Shown piece by piece: positions 15,601 to 25,540 of a DNA stretch of 64,000 bases (positions are counted from its first letter, which is position 1; the number at the start of each line of letters is the position of its first letter). The stretch comes from Flavobacterium xinjiangense (GTDB lineage: Bacteria; Bacteroidota; Bacteroidia; Flavobacteriales; Flavobacteriaceae), in contig NZ_FRCL01000003.1 in NCBI RefSeq assembly GCF_900142885.1, positions 327,091-391,090 of the forward strand. Reading direction: 5' to 3'. Both the position numbers and the translations under genes were made by a program. Under the pieces are notes generated by a model. The model was not told where the DNA came from and did no database searches. It saw only the letters and a program-made list of their open reading frames with translations.

Positions 15601-17660
15601 AATTGAGTAAGGATGGAAACAGCATTAAAATACAATCGCAGTCTAATGCTACAAATGCACCAATCGCAATTGATTTCAAAGATTTTGACATCAAAACCAT
15701 TACTAGTCTAGTTGAAAAACAGGATTTACAAATGAGCGGTAAAATAAATGGAAATGCATTAGTTAAAAATGTAACTACATCTCCACTTTTTACTGCGGAT
15801 TTAAACATTGAAAATTTTACTTTCAAAAAAGATACCGTTGGTAACATTAATATAAAAATAAACAACGCTTTTTCTAATAGATACGATGCGGTAATTTCGA
15901 TTACAGGTCAGGGAAACCAAGTCAATTTAGACGGTAATTACAAAACAACTGACAGTAGTTTTGATATGAATCTGGCTATTGAAAAATTAAATTTGAAAAG
16001 CATTCAGGGTTTTACTTTAGGCAATATTAAAGAAAGTACCGGATTTTTTACTGGTAATTTCAAAATAACAGGGAATACCTCTCAACCTAAAGTTATTGGA
16101 GAATTACAATTCAATGAAATTGGCTTCAAAGCCACACAACTCAATTCAACATTCAAGTCTGCAAATGATAAAATCGTATTTACTGCTGACGCGATTCTTT
16201 TCAATAATTTCATTATAAAAGATGAGAAAGACAATGATTTAACTATTAACGGAAAAATTAACAGTGCCAATTTCAGCAATTTTGGTTTTGATTTAACTTT
16301 GGACGCGGACAATTTTAAAGCAATCAATTCTAAAGCGAAAGATAATGCAATGTATTATGGCGAGCTGTACTTAGACAATCATTTAAAAATATCAGGGAAT
16401 TTAGACAATCCTATAGTAGAGGGTAATATTAAAATTAACAAGGACACTAAATTTACCGTAGTGATACCGCAATCTGATCCCTCAATAGCGGACAGAGAAG
16501 GTATTGTAGAATTCATTGATCAGGACAATCCACAATTAATGGGGGAAATGGCTCTGGCAGAATTTACTAGCGACTCTGAAATAAAAGGAATCAATGCTTC
16601 TGTGAATATTGAAATAGATAAAGAAGCCGAATTATCTTTGGTTATTGACAAGGCAAACGGTGATTTCTTAAAATTAAAAGGGGAAGCACAGTTAAACGGA
16701 GGAATTGATCCATCCGGAAAAACAACGCTGACCGGAAGATATGAATTATCTGAAGGAAGCTATGAAATGAATTTTAATTCAATCAAAAGAAAATTCGATA
16801 TCAAACCGGGAAGTTATATTCTATGGACAGGTGAGCCAACCACCGCCGACATTAGTATCACTGCAATTTATAAAACAGAAGCAGCACCAATTGATTTAGT
16901 AAATGATCAATTAGGAACTGTAACTGCAGAAGTTAGAAATACCTATAAACAAAGAATTCCTTTTGAAACCAGATTAAAAATGACTGGTGAACTGATGAAA
17001 CCTACTATTTCGTTTGACATCGTTTTACCTGAAGGAAACAATAGCGTTTCAACAGAAATTATCAATGCTACACAAGCCAAACTAACTCAATTGCGCCAAG
17101 CACCGGATGAATTGAACAAACAGGTCTTTGCCTTACTCCTTCTTAATCGTTTTATTGGAGAAAATCCATTTGCAAGCGAAGCAGGAAGACCAAATGTTTC
17201 TTCACTGGCCAGAGAAAGTGTCAGCAAAATTTTATCACAGCAACTTAATAATCTGGCGGGCGATTTAATCAATGGTGTAGAACTTAATTTTGATTTAAAT
17301 ACATCTGACGATTATACAACGGGACAAAAAGCAAATAAAACTGATTTGAATGTTGGAATTTCTAAAAAATTGCTAAACGACCGCTTGAAAGTTACTGTTG
17401 GAAGCAGTTTTGGAATTGAAGGTCCACAACAAGTCAATCAAAATGCCAATAATATAGCGGGTGATGTTTCTATAGATTATCAACTTTCGAAAGACGGCAG
17501 ATATAAAATGCGAGCTTACCGTATCAACAAATACCAAGTGGCACTTCAAGGTGAAGTTGTAGAGACTGGAATTGCATTTATAATTACATTGGATTACAAC
17601 AAATTCAAGGAATTATTTGGAAAAAGTAAAGCGCGAAAAGCAGCTAAAAAAAATAAATAA
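12687..17660 (+). CDS. tamB: TamB-like translocation and assembly module protein, DUF490 C-terminal domain
   Basis: The 1657-residue protein has one N-terminal membrane anchor (IFLWTLGAIILLLLLLIAII) followed by a very long beta-rich body. It ends in the TamB/DUF490 C-terminal domain (about 1290-1640), which includes GRYELSEGSYEMNFNSIKRKF and the segment RFIGENPFAS. TamB spans the periplasm and works with an Omp85 partner, whose gene follows 7 bases downstream. No ATG fits the start: an in-frame TAA lies at 12672-12674 and the next Met is far inside, so TTG at 12687 is the likely start codon. The size is typical of Bacteroidota TamB proteins. Confidence 0.9.
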   Translation: MKNYLKKILKIFLWTLGAIILLLLLLIAIIQIPSVQNYAKEKAVTYLEGKIKTKITIDTLQIGFPQKIILKGVYFQDQKKDTLLAGQKLAADISLLQLINNKIEINSLELEGITANLNRDTKAVFNFEYIFKAFASPEKQKSDSPPMQFSVEEIKLDRIKFNYNDAVTKNDLNANLNHFETTVKTFDLDQMIFEIPKAKINGLRFKLKQGLVQISNKTKVAAIKNAPESILKLKLGEIDFAKIDFDYESDKTKLSTKFYLKKLLAKIDKIDFNNQLLLFDSIDLTGAEGELAFGKLDPTTAKKETNTEPSNWEVKVTKTEFKRVNLRYDNNNIDRINEGIDYNHLDFTKLNLQVDALYYNPENISGDVNSLTFRDKSGLNVQSLNAEFFYGKKNAFFKKLYLKTPQTELRDEILISYPSIQSLVKNPGELGITANFKKSKLGIKDILLFAPILIKTNPFMSYPNAILLVNGKVSGKLKNFAFPGVEISGIGTTKVAASGRIIGLPDVNKAYFDLDIKDLQSGSKDLNGILPPGTIPNSIQMPSKFSAVGTFKGTIANFNTDLKLVSSFGNAKINGTYDRTIKNYDRYDAKMELTNFDLGKFIKNDSIGKVTLKANIKGSGSNLKTATASLNGTIQKAYYNKYTYHNLSVKGNIRNGNFNATAVAKDPNLTFDLVSSGSFRDKYPTGKLKLNIDIADLEKLNLHAGPMKIRGVVDADIQSANLDYLNGTVNAHNIAIANAKEQFVIDSISVVATSTSEKNTLVLKSPFMDGEVNGKYKLSKIATALSNSIAKYYDSKPNSRKIVVEKQQFAFKIGVKDSPILLKLIPELKSLEPININGRYNSVNDSIVLNGTIPKLIYGENTITNAVFKVDTQDKALVYSLIVDDIQNKQIQLPYTNISGKVQNNILDYTLQLKDVKDLERYLISGTLQAKNGNNEVNLDPNNLLLNYEAWKIAQDNLIRFGKRGIYADNFELSKDGNSIKIQSQSNATNAPIAIDFKDFDIKTITSLVEKQDLQMSGKINGNALVKNVTTSPLFTADLNIENFTFKKDTVGNINIKINNAFSNRYDAVISITGQGNQVNLDGNYKTTDSSFDMNLAIEKLNLKSIQGFTLGNIKESTGFFTGNFKITGNTSQPKVIGELQFNEIGFKATQLNSTFKSANDKIVFTADAILFNNFIIKDEKDNDLTINGKINSANFSNFGFDLTLDADNFKAINSKAKDNAMYYGELYLDNHLKISGNLDNPIVEGNIKINKDTKFTVVIPQSDPSIADREGIVEFIDQDNPQLMGEMALAEFTSDSEIKGINASVNIEIDKEAELSLVIDKANGDFLKLKGEAQLNGGIDPSGKTTLTGRYELSEGSYEMNFNSIKRKFDIKPGSYILWTGEPTTADISITAIYKTEAAPIDLVNDQLGTVTAEVRNTYKQRIPFETRLKMTGELMKPTISFDIVLPEGNNSVSTEIINATQAKLTQLRQAPDELNKQVFALLLLNRFIGENPFASEAGRPNVSSLARESVSKILSQQLNNLAGDLINGVELNFDLNTSDDYTTGQKANKTDLNVGISKKLLNDRLKVTVGSSFGIEGPQQVNQNANNIAGDVSIDYQLSKDGRYKMRAYRINKYQVALQGEVVETGIAFIITLDYNKFKELFGKSKARKAAKKNK

Positions 17661-17667
17661 TAAACTC

Positions 17668-19959
17668 ATGAACAAGGGCCATTTACTATATTTCCTTTTG
17701 CTAGCATTGTTTGCATTTTCTTGCAGTAATACAAAATTTTTACCTGAAGGAGAACTACTTTATACTGGAGCAACAGTAAAAGTAGAAGGAAATGAAATCT
17801 CTAATAAAGAAAAAAAAGCTTTAAAAACGGCCTTAAAAGATATTCTTAGACCAAAACCAAATTCTTCAATCCTGGGATTAAGACCTAAATTATACATTTA
17901 CAATTTAGCGGGAACACCAAAAAAAGAAAAAGGATGGCGCTACTGGTTGAAGACTAAAGTGGGCGAAGCCCCCGTTTTATTCAGTAAAGTCGATTTAGAA
18001 TACAGCAAAAGTGTTTTACAGAACTTCTCAGAAAATAGTGGGTATTTCAATACTAAAACTTCCGCAGATTCAACACGTCACGGTAAAAAAGCAACTGCAG
18101 AATATGTTGTCAAACCTGGCAGACAATATAAGATCAGAGAAGTAAAATTCCCAACAGATTCTACTGTAATATCTAGTGCTGTTCGAAATACAGAACGCAG
18201 AAGTTTGCTAAAGAAAGATAATGGTTATAGCCTTGATGCTATAAAACTAGAAAGAATTCGCATAGATGCTAGACTAAAAGAAAAAGGCTTTTTTTACTTT
18301 AACCCGGATTATCTCAAAGTACAAGTAGACAGCACTGTTGCAGACCATCAAGTGGATCTAATCGTAAAAGTAAAAGACGAAACTCCAAAAGTGGCTGAGA
18401 CACCATTTAAAATCAATAAAATTATCGTTTATCCAAATTATACCATTGGTTCAGACAGCATTCGACCAGATTATAACGCAATCAAAAAATACAACGATTT
18501 TACCATTATAGATCCAGAGAATTTATTCAAATCTAGAGTTTTTGATCGTACCTTGTATTTTAAAAAAGAAGATTTATACAATCGTACCAACCATAATTTA
18601 TCCTTGAACAGATTAGTTAATTTAGGAACTTTCAAATTCGTTAAAAACCAGTTTAAACCTTCTGATACCTTAGGGAATTATTTGGACGCGTATTATTATC
18701 TCACGCCGTTACCAAAAAAATCACTTCGTTTAGAAGTCTTGGCAAAAACCAATTCTGCAAACTACACTGGAACCGAATTAAATGTAAACTGGAGTAATCG
18801 AAATACTTTCAGAGGTGCTGAATTACTTACCATAAGTGCTTTTGGTGGCGTTGAGGTGCAGGTTTCCGGACAGAATAATGGATTTAATGTATATCGTGTT
18901 GGAACCGAAGCTAATTTAATATGGCCTCGCGTAGTTGCACCATTTAAAGTCAATTCTCCAAGCGGTTTTGTACCAAAAACAAAAGCTACTCTTGGGTATG
19001 AATTTCAAAATCGAACCAAGTTGTATTCCTTACAAACCTTCAAAGGTTCGTTTGGCTATTTGTGGAAAGAAAATGAGCGAAAAGAACATTTATTGAATAT
19101 CACTGAGATTACTTATGCAAGTCCGCAAAATGTAACTCCATTATACCAGGAACAAATTGCAGCTAATCCTTCTTTAGGGAAAGTTATTGAGAAACAATTA
19201 ATCTTTGGTCCAACTTATTCTTATACCTACACCAATACATTAGAGAAAAGAAAGAAAAACACATTTTACTACAAAGGATCTTTAGACCTGGCGGGTAACA
19301 TTGCCGGATTGGCGTTAGGAGCGAACATCTCAAAAGGAGATACAATTAAACTGTTTAATGTTCCTTTTAGCCAATTTGTAAAAATAGAAAACGATTTTAG
19401 ACACTATTTGAAATTAGGTCCAGATTCACAACTTGCCAGCAGAATTATCGTAGGTGCAGGATTTGCTTACGGAAATTCGAATGAAATGCCATTTATAAAG
19501 CAGTTTTTCATTGGTGGAACCAATAGTTTAAGAGCGTTTCGGGCTCGTTCTATAGGTCCTGGAACTTATGATGGTACCGCCACCACGAGTAGTTTTTTAG
19601 CAGATCAATCAGGTGATGTAAAACTGGAGTTTAATACGGAATATCGAGCAAAAATTTATGGTCTGGTAAAAGGCGCTTTGTTCTTAGATGCTGGAAACAT
19701 ATGGCTATTGAAAGAGAATACTGAAAAACCGGGAGCTAAATTTTCTAAAAATTTCATGAATGAACTTGCGGTTGGAGCTGGCGCTGGACTGCGTTTTGAT
19801 TTCTCTTTTCTAATTCTTAGAACGGACCTTGCCTTTCCTATCAGGAAACCTTACTTGCCGGACGGACAACGTTGGGTTTTAGACCAAATCAATTTTGGAA
19901 ACAGCAGCTGGAGAAAAGAAAACTTAGTGTTTAATTTGGCTATTGGGTATCCTTTTTGA
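17668..19959 (+). CDS. tamL: TamL, Omp85/BamA-like outer-membrane lipoprotein
   Basis: The 763-residue protein has a lipoprotein signal (AFSC, cysteine 19). POTRA-like repeats follow in the first 330 residues, then a C-terminal 16-strand-type barrel with the Omp85 lid signature IGGTNSLRAFRARSIGPGTY. The barrel ends in FNLAIGYPF, with the usual terminal aromatic. In Bacteroidota the TamA role is taken by this lipoprotein form, named TamL, together with TamB. The frame is open further upstream to 17617 inside tamB, but the ATG at 17668 sits exactly before the signal peptide. The pair forms one transcription unit. Confidence 0.9.
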   Translation: MNKGHLLYFLLLALFAFSCSNTKFLPEGELLYTGATVKVEGNEISNKEKKALKTALKDILRPKPNSSILGLRPKLYIYNLAGTPKKEKGWRYWLKTKVGEAPVLFSKVDLEYSKSVLQNFSENSGYFNTKTSADSTRHGKKATAEYVVKPGRQYKIREVKFPTDSTVISSAVRNTERRSLLKKDNGYSLDAIKLERIRIDARLKEKGFFYFNPDYLKVQVDSTVADHQVDLIVKVKDETPKVAETPFKINKIIVYPNYTIGSDSIRPDYNAIKKYNDFTIIDPENLFKSRVFDRTLYFKKEDLYNRTNHNLSLNRLVNLGTFKFVKNQFKPSDTLGNYLDAYYYLTPLPKKSLRLEVLAKTNSANYTGTELNVNWSNRNTFRGAELLTISAFGGVEVQVSGQNNGFNVYRVGTEANLIWPRVVAPFKVNSPSGFVPKTKATLGYEFQNRTKLYSLQTFKGSFGYLWKENERKEHLLNITEITYASPQNVTPLYQEQIAANPSLGKVIEKQLIFGPTYSYTYTNTLEKRKKNTFYYKGSLDLAGNIAGLALGANISKGDTIKLFNVPFSQFVKIENDFRHYLKLGPDSQLASRIIVGAGFAYGNSNEMPFIKQFFIGGTNSLRAFRARSIGPGTYDGTATTSSFLADQSGDVKLEFNTEYRAKIYGLVKGALFLDAGNIWLLKENTEKPGAKFSKNFMNELAVGAGAGLRFDFSFLILRTDLAFPIRKPYLPDGQRWVLDQINFGNSSWRKENLVFNLAIGYPF

Positions 19960-20067
19960 TTCCGAAAAAACTATAAAAAATTATATATCAAGGCAAAGTA
20001 TCAGTGAAATTATTGTTTTACTGTTTGCATATTTGTATCTGGTTCAACTGATAACTAAAATATTTTT

Positions 20068-21615
20068 TTACTCAACCAAAAAATCACTCTGCCATTTTTT
20101 TTCTCCCGAAATTACTTGTATGAGATACATTCCAGACGCAAGCCCCTCGGTATTTATTTGTTTGGTATTCTTAGATTGTTCCATAATTATTTGTCCTGTA
20201 AGGTCGATAATAATAATTTTATCAATTAGCATATCATCAGGAAACTGCAAGTTTAAAATTGATTTAGCTGGATTTGGGTAAATTACAATACGTTCTTGTA
20301 GAAAACTACAAGTCGATAACGACCCTGCATCCATTTTAACAATCAAATAATCATAACTTTTTTGATTTTTGGTAAGATAACCTTCCGATAAATAGGTCCA
20401 TCCTGCTACTATATACCCCCCATCTTTAGTCTGTTGAATGCTCGTTGCTACATCATCATCAAAACCTCCTAGTGCTTTTTGCCACAATATCATTCCCGTT
20501 CCGTTTAATTTTACAACCCAATAATCATTACCCACATAATCATAATCCCCATTATTTCTAATGACGTCTCCATCTATTGAATAAGTCCACCCAGCTACAA
20601 TATATCCCCCATCGCTAGATTGTTGAATACAGGTAGCTTTATCGTCTCTAATTCCTCCAAGTGCTTTTTGCCATTGTATAGCTCCTGTTGGATCTAATTT
20701 TACAATCCAATAATCAAAACTTCCATGATACCCATTAACATCTCCATCCGCAGAATTAGTATTTCCAGCTACTATATAGCCGCCATCAGCGCTTTGCTGG
20801 ATGCTTTGTGCTTCATCAATATTAGATCCGCCAAATGTCTTTTGCCATTGTATCGTGCCTATTACGCTCAGTTTCACGACCCAAAAATCATAACTTCCGT
20901 GATTGTAAGTAACATCCTCGTCTAAAGAAGCTGTCTCGCCTGCTAAAATATAGCCTCCATCTGCTGTTTGTTCAATACTGCTTGCATAATCCCCAGCGGA
21001 GCCCCCCAATGTTTTTTGCCATTGAATCTTTCCTGTTTCATTCAATTTTAAAACCCAAAAATCCGTCTCTCCGTGATTCCCTGAAACATCACCATCTTCA
21101 GAACTTGTATAACCAGCGACAATATAACCTCCGTCTGTTGTTTCTTTGATGCTAAGCGCAGCATCGTCAAATGACCCTCCAAATGTTTTCTGCCATACAA
21201 TTGCTCCTATTGCATCCAATTTTACTATCCAGCAATCATAATTTCCATGATTTTCCGTAACATCTCCATTGTTGGAGTTCGTCATTCCAGCTACGATATA
21301 ACCTCCATCAGCTACTTGCAGTACACTGAATGCATAATCCTCAGCCGAACCTCCCAATGTTTTTTGCCATTGTATAGTTCCTTGCGAGTTCAATTTCACA
21401 ACCCAACAATCATAATCGCCTTGATTTCCAGTAACATCGCCATCATTTGAATTAGTAATTCCAGCTACGATAAAACCTTTATCTACGGTTTCATGTATAT
21501 TGAATCCAAAATCATCAAAAGAACCACCAACTGTTTTCTGCCATTGGATAGATGGTTGAGAAAAACAATTCAATTGAAAGAGAATAACACCTAAAATAAA
21601 TAAAGTTTTTTTCAT
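20068..21615 (-). CDS. Secreted seven-repeat protein with T9SS type A sorting domain
   Basis: The 515-residue protein has a signal peptide (MKKTLFILGVILFQLNCFS). Seven repeats of about 55-60 residues follow, each built on the pattern IQWQKTLGGS..DDA.SI...DGGYIVAG.T.S.DGDV...D.WVVKL. The C-terminal domain (about 440-515) has YPNPAKSILNL and ends in a lysine-containing strand, typical of T9SS type A sorting domains that direct export and cell-surface attachment. Seven units would suit a seven-bladed propeller. The ATG at 21613-21615 is preferred to the Met ten codons upstream. The last repeat is more divergent. Ligand or function is unknown. Confidence 0.88.
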   Translation of the reverse strand: MKKTLFILGVILFQLNCFSQPSIQWQKTVGGSFDDFGFNIHETVDKGFIVAGITNSNDGDVTGNQGDYDCWVVKLNSQGTIQWQKTLGGSAEDYAFSVLQVADGGYIVAGMTNSNNGDVTENHGNYDCWIVKLDAIGAIVWQKTFGGSFDDAALSIKETTDGGYIVAGYTSSEDGDVSGNHGETDFWVLKLNETGKIQWQKTLGGSAGDYASSIEQTADGGYILAGETASLDEDVTYNHGSYDFWVVKLSVIGTIQWQKTFGGSNIDEAQSIQQSADGGYIVAGNTNSADGDVNGYHGSFDYWIVKLDPTGAIQWQKALGGIRDDKATCIQQSSDGGYIVAGWTYSIDGDVIRNNGDYDYVGNDYWVVKLNGTGMILWQKALGGFDDDVATSIQQTKDGGYIVAGWTYLSEGYLTKNQKSYDYLIVKMDAGSLSTCSFLQERIVIYPNPAKSILNLQFPDDMLIDKIIIIDLTGQIIMEQSKNTKQINTEGLASGMYLIQVISGEKKWQSDFLVE

Positions 21616-22414
21616 GATACTAGTTTTAAATATTTTTAAAATCATTCATGCATTTTCGAAAAAAAATGTAAATATTAAGGGGCTAAAATACTTTGCGAAG
21701 GCTTATTCAAACCTTTTAGATTTTGAAATTGAGATACGAACTAATCAACTCTTTTCAATTTTTAATCGTAAAATGGTAAGCGAGGCAAAAAATGAAGTTT
21801 TAACTTGCTGAAATTATGCTTAACCAAATTATATACAATATCGTAAACATCTCTATATCAAAGCTATAAATAAAAATTTATAGTAATCAACAATTAATTG
21901 TTAATTTAATTACTAAATAATATTCCTTGTTGGCCTCCAAATATTCGCTTGGTTCTTTATAGAAAGTAAGTAAAAAAAGAGCATTCATTAAATTCTACAA
22001 AATATAACTTCTTTATATCTAGAACTAATTGTACCAAGCCCAGCAGTGGATAACGTGATAAAAAACAATTAATTTTGATCCAATGTATTCCTGTACTTAT
22101 ACTAACAATGGATCAAATGAAGAAAAATACATTCACTATAAAGGTTGATGGTACCTAGTATCAAAAATTGGCTGACCAATAAAGATATTTAAAACTAGAG
22201 TCTGATAATAAATGTATCGTAGGAATTTATAGTTTAGTAAAAGGTGCCTTATCCATAGGTACTGAATCTATAGTAAAAAACTAATATAAACACAAGGTGC
22301 CTCCTGAAAATTATTATAAAAACCCTTTAGGGCGCTCCATCAGGTAGTTATACATTTTTTGCAAAATGCAATTTCTATTCATTTAAAAATAAACAATCTA
22401 AACAAAAATTTGCA
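21616..22414. other. About 800-base intergenic region, no intact gene seen
   Basis: Neither strand contains a convincing gene. It holds a small palindrome AACAATTAATTGTT (about 21889-21902). From the ATG at 22108 there is a plus-strand frame interrupted by TAG, TAA and TAA codons, whose pieces (MDQMKKNTFTIKVDGT, then CIVGIYSLVKGAL, then YKHKVPPENYYKNPL) could be a decayed small gene. The density of stops makes this speculative. The region upstream of the minus-strand repeat protein should hold its promoter, but no TAnnTTTG site was fixed. Confidence 0.35.
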
Positions 22415-25400
22415 TCAGTTAAAGTGAGTAAAATGTTTTTCATTCTTGTAAACTAAGCACAATAAAGTAGGCAATACAACCAAAAGTAAAGGCATTGCAA
22501 TTACAAATCCACCAATCACGGCTATGGCAAGCGGTTGATGCAATTCTGACCCCGTTCCAATTCCTATTGCAAGGGGAAACAAAGCTATAATTGCTCCAAG
22601 TGCTGTCATTAATTTGGGGCGCAATCGCGTAGAAATTGAATAAATAATGGATTCACTTACGTTTCGGGTTAATTTAAAAGTTTCTCTAAATTGCAGAAAA
22701 GTAAAAATAGCATTCTCACTTATTATTCCAACAATCATAATAATTCCTGTGTAACTCCCTACATTTAATGGTGTTTGCGTTATAAAAAGTAAGAGATAAC
22801 TTCCTGCAATTCCCAAGACTGAAATTAGTAAGATTACCAATGCCACTCTAAAATCTCTAAATAGAAATAAAATAACACCAAAAACCAATAAGGAAGAAGC
22901 GATTAATATCATTAATAATTCCTTGAAAGATTGCTGTTGCTCTTTATAAGCACCTGCATATTCTATATAATAACCACTTGGCAAATGAATATTGCTTTTA
23001 ACTTTTGTTTGAATATCCTGCATCACACTTCCTAAATCTCTATTATCCAGCCTTCCGGTTACAACACTTATCATTTGAAGATTTTCACGTTCTATTTCAG
23101 CCACTCCTTTTTGAGCTGAAATAGCAACTAAACTGGAAATAGGAATCGATTGACCATTAGGTAAAAACAGTTGCAATTTTTTAATGTCTTCTAAACTTCT
23201 TTTTTCTGAATTTTTATAGATTAATCGAATGGGAATTATACGTTCATTCTCTAATAAATTTCCAATAACATTCCCTTCAAGCGCAGTTTGCAACTGAAAT
23301 TGCAAGTCGGCTGGAGTGATACCATATTGTGCTAACCGACTATAATTGGGCACAATATTTATAGATGGCCCAGCCAAAACAATACCATCAAATACATCAG
23401 CAGTACCTTTTACTTTTTCGACTATTGCATTTACTTTTTTGGCTATTTTTTGTAATTCTGCTTGATTATCCCCAAATATTTTTACTTCAATTGGCGAAAC
23501 AGAACTCATTAAATCACCTAACATATCCCCTATTACCTGACCAAAATCAATACGCAAAGCGGGCTGAGTCGCTTCTACTTTTTGTCTGATTTCATCAATA
23601 ATATCATTGCTGGTTTTACTTCGTTCCTTTTTTAATTGAATCAAATAATCCCCCCGATTGGGTTCCGTTATAAAAAATCCCATTTGCGTTCCTGTTCGGC
23701 GACTGTAGGCTTCTACTTCAGGAATTTTTATAATTATCTTCTCCACTTCTTTGAGCATTCTGTCCGTTTCTTCAATTGAAGTTCCCGGCGGGCTTTCATA
23801 ATCCAAAATAATACTGCCTTCATCCATTTCTGGTAAAAAACCAGTTTCTAAATTGGGCAAAATAATAAAAATAGAAAGCACCAGTACAATACAAAATGAA
23901 ATACTAATTATCGGTTTTCCAATAAAATAAGCTACCCAAGTCTGCGTTTTTACATCATGTATTTCAGTTTCTTTTTTCGTTTCCGAATTATTTTCTTTTT
24001 TGGAAAGCAATAAATAAACTACCGGAAGTAACAGCCAAGTCACAAAAAAGGAACAGACCAAAGTGATTATCATAGTATCCGTTAACACTTTAAAATACGA
24101 ACCCGCAACACCGCTCATTAAAACAAAAGGAATAAAAATCACAATCGTACTTATGGATGAACCCACCATTGCCGGGAATAAATAGTGAATCGCTTTTTGC
24201 AAAAGCGAAACAGTAGGCTCATCAGGATGTTCCTCGTGTGTTCTATGAATTTGTTCTACAACTACAATAGCATCGTCAATTATTAATCCTAAAGCCGCCG
24301 CAATCGCGCCTAAAGTCATAATATTAAACGTTTGTCCGGTTAAGTACAAAACTATCAATGTTAACCCTAAAGTAACGGGAATAATAATCAAAATAGTGGC
24401 GCTGGCTTTCACCGATTTCAAAAACAAAACAGCAACAATTATGGCTAATAAAAGTCCTATTAACAAACTATCCGTTACACTTTTTACAGCATCATTTACA
24501 AAACTGGCCTGCTCATAAAATGGAGTTATTTTTATGTTTTTCGGAAGGATTTTTTTTAATGATTCCAGTTTATCACGCATCGCCTCTGATAGTACAATCA
24601 AATTTGAATTGGGTTGCTTGAGAACGGCAATAAGAATACTCTCTTTGCCATTCGCATTTACTTTTATGTATTCTTTAGCTTCCCGAATTTCAACAGCAGC
24701 AATATCTTGTAAGGTTACAATTCCTTTTCCATTATTACGAATAACTAAATTTTCCAGTTCGTCCTTTTTATCAACCTGGGCATCCGTAATCGTGAGATAT
24801 AAATAGCGGTAATCCGATAAATACCCATTGGATTTTATAAAATTAGTTTGACTTAAAACTTGCGTGATAGCATCTGGTGTAATTCCTAATGCTGTCATTT
24901 TTGTAAAATCAAGTGACAACCAATATTCTTTTTCTTTTCCGCCAATAATCCTAATCTCAGAAACACCATCAATTTGAGAAAGGAAAGGTTTTATCGTATA
25001 ATTGGCTATTTTTTTGAGTTCAATAGCGGAGAGACCATTTGCTTCGATAGCATATCCTATTACCGGAAGAATGGAAGGATTCATTTTTTCGACCGAAATT
25101 TGAGTATCAGGCGGAAGATTATTTTTTATCTGATTGATTTGCTCTTCTATTCTGGTTTTGCTCAAATCGATATCCGATTTCCAATCCATAAATGCCGAAA
25201 TCTCGCAACTTCCTCTACTGGTTGTACTTCTGACCGTTTTTAAATCCTGTACTTTTTTAATGGCATTTTCCAACGGTTTTGTAACCGTAATCATCATTTT
25301 ATCGATCGGCTGTTGTCCGGCATCAGCAATGATTTTTATTTTTGGAAAAGTAATCTCGGGAAACAAGCTCGTTTGCATTTTAGAATAAGCAAAAAAGCCT

Positions 25401-25465
25401 CCCAAAATAATTAGAAAAATTATGGCACTCAGTCCGTTTTTATGCTTGACAAAAAAGTTGTTCAT
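22415..25465 (-). CDS. RND efflux transporter, inner-membrane permease
   Basis: The 1016-residue protein has the two-fold RND architecture: a first membrane helix (LSAIIFLIILGGFFA), a large periplasmic loop, a block of helices, a second large loop and a final helix block. GLIIDDAIVVVEQIHRTHEEHP in transmembrane helix 4 contains the pair of aspartates used for proton relay in AcrB-type pumps. The permease is the energy-using part of a tripartite pump whose adaptor and outer-membrane channel genes lie directly upstream on the same strand. The exported substrate cannot be read from the sequence. Members of this subgroup include multidrug and metal exporters. Confidence 0.92.
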   Translation of the reverse strand: MNNFFVKHKNGLSAIIFLIILGGFFAYSKMQTSLFPEITFPKIKIIADAGQQPIDKMMITVTKPLENAIKKVQDLKTVRSTTSRGSCEISAFMDWKSDIDLSKTRIEEQINQIKNNLPPDTQISVEKMNPSILPVIGYAIEANGLSAIELKKIANYTIKPFLSQIDGVSEIRIIGGKEKEYWLSLDFTKMTALGITPDAITQVLSQTNFIKSNGYLSDYRYLYLTITDAQVDKKDELENLVIRNNGKGIVTLQDIAAVEIREAKEYIKVNANGKESILIAVLKQPNSNLIVLSEAMRDKLESLKKILPKNIKITPFYEQASFVNDAVKSVTDSLLIGLLLAIIVAVLFLKSVKASATILIIIPVTLGLTLIVLYLTGQTFNIMTLGAIAAALGLIIDDAIVVVEQIHRTHEEHPDEPTVSLLQKAIHYLFPAMVGSSISTIVIFIPFVLMSGVAGSYFKVLTDTMIITLVCSFFVTWLLLPVVYLLLSKKENNSETKKETEIHDVKTQTWVAYFIGKPIISISFCIVLVLSIFIILPNLETGFLPEMDEGSIILDYESPPGTSIEETDRMLKEVEKIIIKIPEVEAYSRRTGTQMGFFITEPNRGDYLIQLKKERSKTSNDIIDEIRQKVEATQPALRIDFGQVIGDMLGDLMSSVSPIEVKIFGDNQAELQKIAKKVNAIVEKVKGTADVFDGIVLAGPSINIVPNYSRLAQYGITPADLQFQLQTALEGNVIGNLLENERIIPIRLIYKNSEKRSLEDIKKLQLFLPNGQSIPISSLVAISAQKGVAEIERENLQMISVVTGRLDNRDLGSVMQDIQTKVKSNIHLPSGYYIEYAGAYKEQQQSFKELLMILIASSLLVFGVILFLFRDFRVALVILLISVLGIAGSYLLLFITQTPLNVGSYTGIIMIVGIISENAIFTFLQFRETFKLTRNVSESIIYSISTRLRPKLMTALGAIIALFPLAIGIGTGSELHQPLAIAVIGGFVIAMPLLLVVLPTLLCLVYKNEKHFTHFN

Positions 25466-25479
25466 ATTTTATATTTTTA

Positions 25480-25532
25480 GCCACAGATTTTAAGGATTTC
25501 AAGAATCTATGACAATCTTTTAAATCTGTGGC
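25480..25532. repeat. 53-bp imperfect palindrome within the efflux operon
   Basis: GCCACAGATTT (25480-25490) is perfectly complementary to AAATCTGTGGC (25522-25532). The inner parts TAAGGATT and AATCTTTTA extend the pairing imperfectly. It fills most of the 75-base space between the adaptor and permease genes. The CCACAGATTT wording resembles palindromes that I recall as repeated in flavobacterial genomes. It could shape the mRNA between the two genes or be a small non-autonomous element. Confidence 0.7.
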
Positions 25533-25540
25533 AAACGATT

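Noticed and set aside
22108-22330. Small gene in the 800-base intergenic region
   Set aside because: The frame is broken by TAG, TAA and TAA codons within 70 codons and has no recognisable family; retained only as a weak remnant note.
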